NCBI GenBank assembly: GCA_024734495.1
Contig: JALMQS010000030.1
Span: 14,982,378-15,046,377, forward strand
From: Forficula auricularia
Taxonomy: Eukaryota; Arthropoda; Insecta; Dermaptera; Forficulidae
DNA: 64,000 bases
Direction: 5' to 3'
The notes under the pieces were generated by a model. It was not told the DNA's origin. It did no database searches and worked only from the letters and a program-made list of their open reading frames with translations. Made by a program: the position numbers and the translations under genes. Positions 43,451 through 53,020 of the stretch are shown here, piece by piece. Position 1 is the stretch's first letter; the number at the start of each line of letters is the position of its first letter.

Positions 43451-44372
43451 TAAACTGTAACGGACCGTTGCTAGACTTTATCCATAGTTATTTGAAATAT
43501 TAATATGTTTATTCCTTTAATATATATCGATATCACTTGCTATTTGAAGTCAATGTTGACTTCAAATCAAAAATAGCGATCCATTCTCATCTAATACTTT
43601 TCAGAAATAATCATTCTACATTGTATTTTTGACGTTCTGATTATTATTGGTAACTATTGCTGAAGACTTGGAGGGATTGATTTGAAATCAAAAATAGCGA
43701 TCCATTCTCATCTAATACTTTTCAGAAATAATCATTCTACATTGGATTTTTGACGTTTCGGTTATTATTAGTAACCATTGCTGAAGACTTGGAGAAATTG
43801 GTTTGAAATCAAAAATAGATATCGACCATTCTATATGCATTTTTGACGTTTTCATTACCATTGGTAACCACACATGGAGGAATCGGCTTAAAATAAAAAT
43901 ACTGGAGAAATAACTACCCTATTACTTTCCATTTTTGATGTCTTGACCATTGATGGTAACCACTACTGTACACATGGAAGAATCGACTTAAAATCAAAAA
44001 GACTAAATTCTTTTTTGGTCAACAACTCAATAACAGGAGAATCACTCAGATTAATCAATAGTTTGTGAAGGAATATCAAGCCAATATCCATCGGCGCATA
44101 AACATTAGTACTTTGCTCTAGTTTAGTAAATGTAATAATAATAACTACCCTATTACTTTCCATTTTTGATGTCTTGACCATTGATGGTAACCACTACTGT
44201 ACACATGGAAGAATCGACTTAAAATCAAAAAGACTAAATTCTTTTTTGGTCAACAACTCAATAACAGGAGAATCACTCAGATTAATCAATAGTTTGTGAA
44301 GGAATATCAAGCCAATATCCATCGGCGCATAAACATTAGTACTTTGTTCTAGTTTAGTAAATGTAATTTTAA
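43450..44372 (+). repeat. Repeat family Z, copy 3, with a 231-bp tandem duplication
   Basis: Begins aactgtaacggaccgttgct, then units of ~121 bp (aaatcaaaaatagcgatcc at 43563 and 43684). From 43911 a 231-bp block starting taactaccctattac is repeated at 44142 with almost no differences (tttgctcta versus tttgttcta). It includes gaagaatcgacttaaaatc and a segment ending in tagtaaatgtaat. Confidence 0.8.
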
Positions 44373-45010
44373 TAAAAAATTTATATTAATGTATTATAAC
44401 CTTGTTGAAATACTCAAGCTACGAGTACTTTAATAAAATCTAAATTTGATCAAAATTGGTTAAGCCATTTTCAAGATATTTAGAAAAAACTAAATAAGTA
44501 CTTGTGAGATGATATGTACCAAAAACTAATCAGCGCTTATGAAGTTAAAGACCGAAATGTAATCAGCTTTACGTATTGGAAATATGCACATCTATTTTGC
44601 CACTAAAACGAACTTTCTTTGACTTTTGGTTCTTCAGTTTATGTGAGTACCTACCAGTAGGAATTCATTCACAAAGGCATAAAAAAAACTATTGCTTAAA
44701 ATAATTTTTCCTCATGTTTAAGAGAAGGCAATGTTAAAAATAAACTGCAACGGATCGTTGCTAAACTTTATCCAAATTCATTTGAAATATTAATATGTTC
44801 TAGAGTAAAGTACTTTAAAATATAATTTTACTAAAAACTTTATTTAACCTTTTTTGTGGTCCCCAAAGTACTTAATTAGGATATTAAATTTCATCAAAAT
44901 TGGTTAAGTCATTTTCAAGATATTTAGAAAAAATTAAAAAAGTACTGAAATAAAGTACTAATGTTTGTGGACCGATATGTACCAAAAACTAATCAGCGCT
45001 TCATTTTGTT
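44373..45010. repeat. Decayed repeats
   Basis: About 100 bp at 44441-44537 (aaattggttaagccatttt ... ccaaaaactaatcagcgctt) recur at 44883-45000. A 60-bp start of family Z (aactgcaacggatcgttgct) lies at 44740. No genes. Confidence 0.55.
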
Positions 45011-45186
45011 AAAATACTGGTAGGTTTTCAATTTCAATTCATTCGGTGCAACGGTGTGGAAAAATTCGTGGACGAAACAAACGATAACACACAAACACAC
45101 ATCCATCCATCCATCCCCACGCACTTCCAAAAAAAATGGCACTTTTTGGCCTCTCGGCGAGATCCCAGGTAATTTTTGGCAAAACC

Positions 45187-45345
45187 GTCACGTGCTAAAA
45201 TTCAATCTCATTGAATACTTCAATTTGTGACCTTAATTGAGTCCATGGGTTCCGTAGTCTTTACCTGAGGACCCTTTGAAGTCGCGCTTGCCGCGAGAGC
45301 GATTCCAATACTTTCTCCCATGCTTCGCATTGGATAAAGTAAAAA
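45187..45345 (+). repeat. Dispersed repeat V, copy 2 (uninterrupted)
   Basis: Runs from gtcacgtgc through ggttccgtagtctttacctg to cccatgcttcgcattgg. It gives the empty-site order for the MITE insertion at 5866-6148. A TCCA run precedes it at 45103-45117. Confidence 0.65.
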
Positions 45346-45841
45346 TGATTAATTCAAAACTACGACCTACTGGCTTTGCACATCTGTTGATTTGTTTATG
45401 TTTTTATCATATCAACACCTTATTACTTCAATAAAATCATTCTCAAAATTTATTTTACATAGAGTTAACTTCTTCTACTAATTAGGTGATGAACCCAGGA
45501 GAAATGGTTGTTATACTCTCGAAGTGAAATGAAACAAATATTTTTTCTTTTAATTGGAAAAAAAAATTATTTAATAATGTATTTAAAACCACGAAACATG
45601 TTTCGGTTTCAACTCACAACCATCTTCAGTCTCGGATTTTTACTTCAAGCTCAAAAGATTTCTGATGTAAGGGGAGGTTATCTCTTGCATAGTTCCATCT
45701 GCGAATTGTTTTTTTTCTGCATTCTTTATTAACAGCAGCATCATTTTTTATTCTTGTAATATTGCAACTTTATATCTCTATGATTCATGCTGCATGACTA
45801 TTGTTTTATAGGGAAGGAAAGATATTTCTCTGAGCTTGAAC
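45346..45841. other. No gene recognised
   Basis: AT-rich. A 74-codon frame at 45508-45732 has hydrophobic stretches but biased AT-driven composition. Its sequence at 45530-45610 recurs inverted around 46185-46260 (aaataatttttttc... style), so it belongs to an outer inverted repeat around the Pal-3 insertion. Confidence 0.45.
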
Positions 45842-45852
45842 TAAAAATCCGA

Positions 45853-46143
45853 GTTCTTAAGGATTTTGGTGTTGGTACTTGGTAAAACATTTTTTAAATT
45901 ATTGGACAAAAAATACTTGGTAGGTTTCACATTAAGATATAAAAATAAAACGAATTTATTTTTGGAGAGACTTTAATCTCGATATATATATATTTCAGGT
46001 GGCTAACCAGTTACTTTCTGTTGCTCCTGAAGATGGGTTAGCCACCCGAAATATATATACCGAGATTAAAGTCTCTCCAAAAATAAATTCGTTTTATTTT
46101 TATATCTTAATGTGAAGACTACCAAGTATTTTGTCCAATAATT
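45853..46143 (+). mobile_element. Palindromic hammerhead-class element Pal-3
   Basis: Flanked by taaaaatccga (45842-45852, 46144-46154). A ~44-bp tail with ttttggtgttggtacttgg precedes inverted arms (aattattggac ... gtccaataatt) of ~115 bp. The plus-strand core at 46027 reads CTGAAGA, T, GGGT-loop-ACCC, GAAAT, without a GTC site. Truncated relatives sit at 52491-52632 and at 40693-40770 (tail only). Confidence 0.75.
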
Positions 46144-46489
46144 TAAAAATCCGATACTGAAAATAATTGTGAGTTGCAACGGAAACATATTTCGTGGTTT
46201 TAAATATTAAAAAATATTTTTTCCGATTAAAAGAAAAAATATTTGTTTTATTTCACTTGGAGAGTATAAGAACCATCTCTCCTGGGCTTTCATCACCTCA
46301 TTTATAGAAGTCAGATTTATAAGGTATATTTTGCCATTTTTCAAAATTTTTTATGTATTTTTGAATTTATAAAGCTAGATAACTCAAAATCTAATAAATT
46401 CTTTAAATTAAAAGTATAAATATTTTGACCCATGAAAACTTTTTATTTTTACACGCTTTATATTAGCTTCAACTGTATGTATGTATGTA

Positions 46490-46830
46490 TCTATCAATGT
46501 GACTTTTGTTCTGTTAAATTCCGCAAACATTTCTCTAGAAAAATGGTTTTACGTACTCAATTTAATAGAAATTATATAAAAATAAATAGATTTCATTCTG
46601 TTAAATTCCGCAAACTTTTCTCTATAAAAATAATTAAGATTAAAAACAAAAAAATTTATTTAAAAAAAAAAAAACTAAAAAACATGCTTCTAAAAAGTAC
46701 AAAATAATGTAATAATTAATCAAAAAGCGTGGGGCACTTTGTCGAAATTAATTAAAAGTTTCTACGCCCCACACTTTTTGATTAAGTATTACATTATTTT
46801 GTACTTTTTAGAAGCATGTTTTTTAGTGTT
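46490..46830. mobile_element. Foldback element Q, copy 1
   Basis: Arms aaaacatgcttctaaaaagt ... tttttagaagcatgttttt, each ~70 bp and containing aatcaaaaag(c/t)gtggggc, meet near 46755. The left flank repeats ctgttaaattccgcaaac twice (46518, 46598). Copy 2 is at 56815-57080, with its centre inverted. Confidence 0.65.
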
Positions 46831-46882
46831 TTTTTTTTTTAATATAATTTATTTAGTTTATTTTGGGCATCGGGATCCACAC

Positions 46883-47521
46883 TAGGGTGGTCCTTATTTT
46901 GGGTATTTCCGAATTTTTACGCTCACAGAGGCTCATATGGTTCGAAAAAAAAAAATTATCCCCCATGTTTCAAGTCTCTTATCTCGATTATAACCTGGGC
47001 CTCACAGCGATACAAGTTCCCCATCTAAATAACATGGGGTTTTTGGCATTGAACGATCGATTTTTTTATTCTGGCCAAAGTAATGGTTCAAAAAATTTGA
47101 AACTATGTAGACTTTATCCTTATAATAGTAGCTATCCTTGAGAATTTGTAGAGATTTTTAGCTATTATAATTTTGGAGTCTATAACTAACTAACACTAAG
47201 ATATAGCAGTATTTTATCTAGCTGTAACTCCAAAATTATAATAGCTAAAAATCTGTGAAAATTCCTAAGGATACCTACTATAATAAGGATAAAGTCTATA
47301 GAGTTTCAAATTTTTTGAATCATTGCTTTGGCCGGAATTAAAAATTAATCGTTCAATGCCAAAAACCCCATGTTATGGGGAACTTGCATCGGTGTGCGGC
47401 CCAGGTTAAAATTGAGATAGAGACTTGAAACATGGGGGGATATTTTTTTTATTTAATTCGACCCATATGAGCTTCTGTCAGCGTAAAAATTCGGAAATAC
47501 CTAAAATAAGAAGCACCCTAA
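46883..47521. mobile_element. Long-arm TIR element P, copy 1
   Basis: Ends tagggtggtccttattttgg and aaaataagaagcaccct(a); arms of ~300 bp nearly fill the element. A perfect 8-bp duplication atccacac flanks it (46875-46882, 47522-47529). No transposase. Copy 2 is at 54372-54977. Confidence 0.85.
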
Positions 47522-47914
47522 TCCACACACACAGATAATAATTTTCAACCATTTTTTCGTTTTTCAGACATTTTTAAACATATATTGAACAAAATAAGAA
47601 GAAAAATTCCAGTGAAATTACTGGAAGGCGACTTAATGAGTATTATGACATCCTTGAACACTAATACATAGATAAACGTTGTCTCATAATTTTAACCGGA
47701 ATTCAATTTAAAGCCAAACAACAAACCTAATTAACTTCTGAAGTTGATTCTTGCAGCAGTCTCTTGTTACCAATTTGAAATTTGACTCTTTATTATACAG
47801 TTAGAAATTTAAATTTCAAATTTAACTCACACCTGTATATTTCTCCAGTTGTTTATATATAGTAGTTTTTAAATGATTTCCCCTCTTAGTGGAGGGGATT
47901 GGGGGAACAGATTG

Positions 47915-48105
47915 ATTCAATAATGGAATTGAAATAATTATCGGAAAAGAGGTTTTTTTATTTAATTAGTTTTTTCCTCTTAATAAAAATAAGGACTAAA
48001 AAGATGATCAAGAACAGTCGATGGTGGAGAAGTAATCTCCGGAGTCGAAGCTCAAAAACAATGTATGCATAAATATATGTAAAAAATAATTGGTTTAATT
48101 TCCCT
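47915..48105 (+). repeat. Dispersed repeat family R, copy 2
   Basis: aattgaaataattatcggaa, aggtttttttatttaattag and ggagaagtaatctccgg in the same order as 4495-4700. The next 400 bp (to 48515) are AT-rich without genes. Confidence 0.5.
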
Positions 48106-48515
48106 CTTAATAGTGTTGTTGATTCTATTTATTTGGCTCTGTCATTTGCATCGGAGACATTAATTTGATGGTTATTATTGTTTTTGTTTTTTGTTCTCGT
48201 TGATTGAATGCCTACAACCTCCAACTTTTAATGCTTCCTTCTTTCCTATTTCTATTTCTCATCGATTTGCTCATTCAATTTTTATTATTATTATTATTTA
48301 TTTATTTAAAAAGGTAAAAATCGTTTCTTAAGGTCACGACTGTTTTTTATATTTCTTATTAAATATCAATAAAGTGAATTCACGAAACAAAAACAACAAA
48401 AAAAATACAAACAAAAAAGCTAAGTAGTTTCGGAAATATACCTACATAGATACAAAAATCTTTTAAAAATGGACAGGTACTTTGGTGTCCTTCCTCTGAA
48501 AATGTCATTAAACAA

Positions 48516-49235
48516 GCTGACGTGTTCTGATGTGGCCATCCACTTGACTTTACCATACAACCTGGCCCCTCACTTATATTTAGTATTTAATAAAATTATA
48601 TTATAATCATGTAGGGGGGGGGGGTTAGTTTTTGAATTTTTAGACTTCGTGGGACCCACTGATAATGTATACAAAATTTGGTTTAGTTTGGAAAATGGCC
48701 AATATTTTCATTTTTTGACCCTCTGCCTCCCCCCCCCATTTGGAGCTGTTAGTTTTTGCATTTTTAGACTTCTGAGGATCCACTGATTATGTATACAAAA
48801 TTTGATTGAGTTTGGCAAATGGCCAAGATTTTAATTTTTTGATCCCCTCCCCCCCCCATAGTGGGCGGTTTGATTTTGCATTTTTAGGACTTCTGGGGGT
48901 CCACTGATTATGTATACAAAAATTTTGATTGGACTTAGATTTTTAATTTTTAACCCCCCCCCCCCCGACCCCCTTAATTTTGGGTCGATATGCACCAAAA
49001 TCTAATCAGCTCTTAATCTCAATGGACCAAAAACTAACGTGTGAAATTTGGTTTCAATATTCACACTAGTTTTTGAGCAAGCTCGTACATAAATTTGGTA
49101 ACGCACAGACTAACTAACTAACTAACTAACTAACAGACATTTTGACAAAACAATTATTATCTCAAAAAATATAATTTTTTCGATGTTCAGTTATTAGAGC
49201 TTTTTTGTAGACCGAAATGCCATGGTTTCGCTCAA
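48516..49235 (+). repeat. Dispersed repeat X, copy 5 (3' truncated)
   Basis: Starts gacgtgttctgatgtggcca and carries three C-rich subunits, a (ACTA)n run at 49110-49130, and stops after gaaatgccatggtttcgctc, so the last ~150 bp of the family are absent. Confidence 0.75.
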
Positions 49236-49344
49236 GTTGATGATTCTTAAAGAGAAATCAATGAGGTTGTCCTCTGTTTGATACAAATAAAATGTATATA
49301 CGTGGTATATAGAATAGAAAATTTTTTATTGTTTTTAAATATTA

Positions 49345-49625
49345 AAAAAATACAAATCTTTTATAAAACAATCCATAACACGTTTATTTTAAAACCAAAT
49401 GTTTCGGCAGAATTTCTCCCTTTTTCCAATGGTGAAAATTTATCACAAAAGAAAAAAAAGTTGCTTCCTCTAATAGTGAGCTATTCTGAAATTTTAAAGA
49501 AAGCAACTTTTTTTCTTTTTTGAAAATTTTTAACCATTGAAAAAAGAGAAATTCTCCCGAACGTTTAGTTTTAAAATAAACGAGTTCTGGATTTTTTTAT
49601 AAAAGATTTGTACTTTTTTAATACG
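49345..49625. repeat. Family K palindrome, copy 3
   Basis: Inverted arms (acaaatcttttataaaacaa ... ttataaaagatttgt) enclose outward-facing motifs: minus gggagaaattctgccgaaac, plus gagaaattctcccgaacg. Stem and GAAAC parts are kept while the CTGANGA part reads TTGAAAA. Possibly an older branch of the hammerhead-type palindromes. Confidence 0.55.
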
Positions 49626-50030
49626 TAGGTATAATATGTATAATTTATTTGTTTAAGACTATAATTTGACCTTCTTCATCAGTCTTTTTAATTATAAATA
49701 TTTTTCTATTATTTTCTCATGGGGTCAATTACCCGATTAGATAGCTTGCTATAACAACAAAACGAATTTTCTATATCCAATATACCATATATGCTATGCA
49801 GAAAATTATTTCTGAACTGCTTAAAATATGATAGGAAACTTTAATTTTTTGATGAACAATTTTAATTATTTTTTTGGAGATATTAGATTATTTATTTATT
49901 TTTTGGAATTTTTTTTATTGCGATTTCTGAACTTCTGTATTTTTTCTTTCGTTTTCGCCATAGGCCATAGGCCAAAACTAAAGAGAAAACAGACAGATGA
50001 CCAAAAACCTCAATAAAAAAATTCCAAAAA
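49626..50030. other. No gene seen
   Basis: AT-rich sequence. An inverted pair at 49895-49925 and 50010-50035 (ttattttttggaatttttt and complement) could form a hairpin. Confidence 0.4.
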
Positions 50031-50195
50031 ATAAATAATAATTTTTTGCAACGAAATTTTCTCTGGAGAGAGACGGACTGGTAGAAATTTTAATTGAATG
50101 TAATGGAAGGCAGCCCAGAGGTAGTGAGGAAAGAAAAATTAACACATATCAAATAAGCTGACTTTATTGGAATCCTTCCTCCTTCCTTTCAAACC

Positions 50196-50227
50196 GACGT
50201 TTCGGAGGATTTTTCCTCCTTCTTCAG
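50196..50227 (-). ncRNA. Hammerhead-like ribozyme core, left arm of Pal-1
   Basis: Minus strand: stem I AAACC, CTGAAGA, extra A, stem II GGAGGA-AAAA-TCCTCC (six perfect pairs), GAAAC, GTC, then GGTTT closing stem I with five pairs. Helix III would be ACGT only, suited to pairing between two copies. Confidence 0.6.
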
Positions 50228-50467
50228 GGTTTTCAGGGTCAATGAATGAAACAAATAAAATGTTTCCTTCTTCTCACAGTAGTGTTCAAAAATCTTCTTC
50301 ATTTTTAACAAAGCATAGAAAACATTTTTTTCCTCCTTTTCTTAATTAGAAAAGGAGGAAAAAAATGTTTTTCTATGCTTTGTTAAAAATGAAGAAAGTT
50401 TTTGAACACTACTGTGGAGAGAAGAAGGAAACATTTTATTTGTTTCATTCATTGACCCTTTGAAACC

Positions 50468-50499
50468 CTGAAGAAGGAGGGAAAATCCTCCGAAACGTC
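50468..50499 (+). ncRNA. Hammerhead-like ribozyme core, right arm of Pal-1
   Basis: CTGAAGA, A, GGAGG(G)-AAAA-TCCTCC, GAAAC, GTC. The flanks CCTTTGAAACC (50457-50467) and GGTTTGAAAGG (50500-50510) pair over 11 positions with a single G-G mismatch, a convincing stem I with an internal loop. Confidence 0.62.
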
Positions 50500-50618
50500 G
50501 GTTTGAAAGGAAAGGAGGAAGGATTCCAATAAAATACACCTTATTTGATATGTGCTAATTTTTTCTTTCCTCACTACCTCTGGGCTGCCTTCCATTACAT
50601 TCAATTATAAATAATAAT

Positions 50619-50899
50619 ATATATATGAAAATAGCATAATATAACTACAGGAAACTTTAATTAGTGGTGTGTCAAAAAATGCGTTTTTGATTAATGTTCA
50701 GCGAATTTTTGATACCATTACTTGAAATATGCGATATAAATTTTGATTAGTGGGCCCTTTTTTTAACGATTTTACGTATAAATTTGATTAGTGCGGTTTT
50801 GAATTGTGCGGTATATTATACCGCACTAATCAAAGGATTCCTGTATCCATCTAACATCTGACAAATAATAATTAAAGGATTTCGTCAAAAAAATTGAAA
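50619..50899. other. No gene seen
   Basis: AT-rich, with a short inverted pair gattagtg(c)ggt / accgcactaatc around 50745-50835 that suggests a small decayed hairpin element. Confidence 0.4.
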
Positions 50900-51010
50900 G
50901 CTTCCTATAATATTTCATTATTCGTGTCCATGATTAATAATTAAAGAAATCGTAGGGAGTTGGACAAGACTTTAAATTAAATTAAATACAAGTTTTGATT
51001 AAATATGCCA

Positions 51011-51042
51011 TACGTTTCGTTGCTGTTTTGCAACTTCTTCAG
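51011..51042 (-). ncRNA. Hammerhead-like ribozyme core, left arm of Pal-2
   Basis: Minus strand: stem I GCCA, CTGAAGA, extra A, stem II GTTGC-AAAACA-GCAAC, GAAAC, GTA, then TGGC pairing with GCCA. GTA is an allowed hammerhead cleavage triplet (any base but G last). Confidence 0.58.
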
Positions 51043-51368
51043 TGGCTCATTTATTAAATTTATTTGTCTGGATTTTTTACTAAGAGAAAAAACATTTCAA
51101 ACAGTATTCTTTTTTCTATCACAATTCATTCAATCTATCAAATAACATAAATATAAACCTTTTAAACAAAGTAATTGTTTCCTGTCATTCAATCAATCAT
51201 CAATTTGATTCTTTTAGTTTTTTGACAGGAAACAATTACTTTGTTTAAAAGGTTTATATTTTATGTTATTTGATAGATTGAATGAATTGTGATAGAAAAA
51301 AGAATACTGTTTGAAATGTTTTTTCTCTTAGTAAAAAATCCAGACAAATAAGTTTAATAAATGAGCCA

Positions 51369-51400
51369 CTGAATAAGTTGCAGAACAGCAACGAAACGTA
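51369..51400 (+). ncRNA. Hammerhead-like core, right arm of Pal-2, mutated
   Basis: CTGAATA instead of CTGANGA, A, GTTGC-AGAACA-GCAAC, GAAAC, GTA. The core G (position 8 by hammerhead numbering) is lost, so activity is unlikely although the stems persist. Confidence 0.5.
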
Positions 51401-51475
51401 TGGCATATTTAATCAAAACTTGTATTTAATTTAATTTAAAGTCTTGTCCAACTCCCTACGCTTCCTATAATATTT

Positions 51476-52320
51476 TAAGCTCTTTAAAATAACTATCTCA
51501 ATTGGAATTTTTATTCTATTTAGTTTTTTATGGCAAAATCAGGGAAATACCTAGGTCATTTGGAAGATCTGAAAGGGGAATAACCTTTTTGGGAGCCTGA
51601 GATGCTGCCCGGAGGGGTGAGCTTTCAGAGCGGGCCAAAGGGACGTAATATTATAATCAATAATATAATACTCTAGGTTATAACATGAATCAATTTTAAT
51701 AAAATTGTAAGTTTTTTTTCTAATTTTCTACTTATTTGAATCAGGGAAATCCCAGATTATTCAGATCTTATTTTCTTTAAGATGTCTAGAAGATCTCCAA
51801 GTGTCTAGAAAACATATTCTAGACCAAATGTGCTAACAGGGTTTGTAAAATTAAAAACCCTGAATCTAATCAGTTAGGTATTTGATTTAGAAATAGAACA
51901 ATATTTTAACACTAGAACAAACATTTTACGGGCTAAGCTACTCTCTCAAGCGTCACGAATAAAGTAAGAATTGTTATTGTATTATAAATAAATCGAAATA
52001 GAAGAAATAGTTCAATGACGAATTATATTTTATATTTAGAAAGAAAAAAAATAACCTCCAATCTAAAATTGCATTATAATAATTAAATTAAAGAGAAATA
52101 AGGCCAAGAGCAGTTTAATATCTCTGTAATTATGTACTTACAATTATACTTATTGCTAATAAATTAGTCCATATTTGGAAATTTAATCACTTAATTTTCA
52201 AGATAATATTATTATTTGTAATTTTTAATTTATGTGTACAATCAGGAAGCTTGCTGATAGTACCTATGGAGAAATACACTTTTCCTGAAAAATGTCAACA
52301 ATTTTCTTTTCTTTTGGAAA
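51476..52320. other. No gene recognised
   Basis: AT-rich sequence with no repeats shared elsewhere and no long frames. Possible intergenic or intronic host DNA. Confidence 0.45.
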
Positions 52321-52391
52321 TACTTGAAATGTTTTGAAGGAGACAATAAAAGTGTGTCTTCTGCTGGAATTATAAATTTTATTTATAACGA

Positions 52392-52426
52392 GACTATAGT
52401 TTCGAGGGCTTTGCCCTCTTCATCAG
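52392..52426 (-). ncRNA. Hammerhead-like ribozyme core (best W copy)
   Basis: CTGATGA, extra A, stem II GAGGGC-AAA-GCCCTC (six perfect pairs), GAAAC, TATA, GTC. Helix III region ACTATAGT is fully self-complementary. Stem I pairing is weak next to the core. Confidence 0.55.
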
Positions 52427-52490
52427 CCTATTACAATTGATTCACAGGAATTAATCTATGAATGGAAAGTCTATAAACTATAAACTATAG

Positions 52491-52632
52491 AATTATTGGA
52501 TAAAAAATACTTGGTAGGTTTCACATTAAGATATAAAAAATAAAACGAATTTATTTTTGGAGAATCTTTAATCTCGAATATATATATTTTGGGTGACTAA
52601 CCCATTTTCAGGAGAAACAGAAAGTAACTGTA
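52491..52632. mobile_element. Truncated Pal-3-type insertion inside W3
   Basis: Flanked by aactataaactatag (52476-52490, 52633-52647), 15 bp. The inside matches 45897-46040 (attggataaaaaatacttgg ... ggtgactaacc ... gaaacagaaagtaact). It landed in the right-arm core of W3, between its GAAAC-like and GTC halves. Confidence 0.75.
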
Positions 52633-52934
52633 ACTATAAACTATAGTCTCGTTATAAATAAAATTTATAATTCCAGCAGAAGATACACTCTTTTATTGTC
52701 TCCTTCAATATATAAAAATTCTGCTACCCTCGGCACAAAAACTTTCAATTTAATTTACTTGAAATGTTAATTAAAATCATTTTCAATCATTATTATTTCC
52801 ATACTTTTGAGATACTCATTATATTACTAAAGACTAAAAATGAACAGAAGGCCGTAGAAAGTTCATTCTTGTGTTAAAGTATTGTATTTTCAAAAAAAAA
52901 TTAAATTTTTCGTTTTCTGTTTACATTAGTTAAA

Positions 52935-53020
52935 TTAGTGTAGGGTTCAGATTATAGCCGGATTGGCGGGCTTGAACCCGGGCTTGTTGATGTGTAGTCC
53001 AGAACTCCCAACCTGATCCC
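52935..53020 (-). mobile_element. Decayed tRNA-derived SINE, family 1
   Basis: Minus strand has a degenerate B box gggttcaagcccgcc and the diagnostic ccggctataatctgaaccc, compared with ccggctaaaatctgacccc in intact copies. Tail and A box are worn. Confidence 0.6.

Larger units (their letters stand above)
50043..50606. mobile_element. Palindromic hammerhead-type element Pal-1
   Basis: Positions 50091-50606 are an almost perfect palindrome with essentially no loop (centre ttaatta near 50346). A one-sided 48-bp tail (50043-50090) lies on the left. Flanks ataaataataat (50031-50042, 50607-50618) are a possible 12-bp duplication, though low in complexity. Each arm has a hammerhead-like core with a good stem I, facing outward. 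Confidence 0.82.
50916..51459. mobile_element. Palindromic hammerhead-type element Pal-2
   Basis: Flanked by the 16-bp direct repeat gcttcctataatattt (50900-50915, 51460-51475). A 35-bp tail (50916-50950) is followed by ~250-bp inverted arms from cgtagggagttggacaagac to its complement, centred near 51205. Two outward-facing cores are present, the left intact, the right with one core substitution. Confidence 0.85.
52334..52755 (-). mobile_element. Palindromic hammerhead-type element W3 with nested insertion
   Basis: Flanked by tacttgaaatgtt (52321-52333, 52756-52768). Outer ends gaaggagacaataaaag / ttttattgtctccttc are inverted, and a ~43-bp tail lies on the right (52713-52755). The left arm has an intact minus-strand core; the right core is interrupted by another element at 52491-52632. 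Confidence 0.85.

Noticed and set aside
46027..46060. Active hammerhead in Pal-3
   Set aside because: CTGAAGA and stem II are there, but GAAAT is followed by a TATATA run with no GTH site at the right distance, so only a degenerate core is called.
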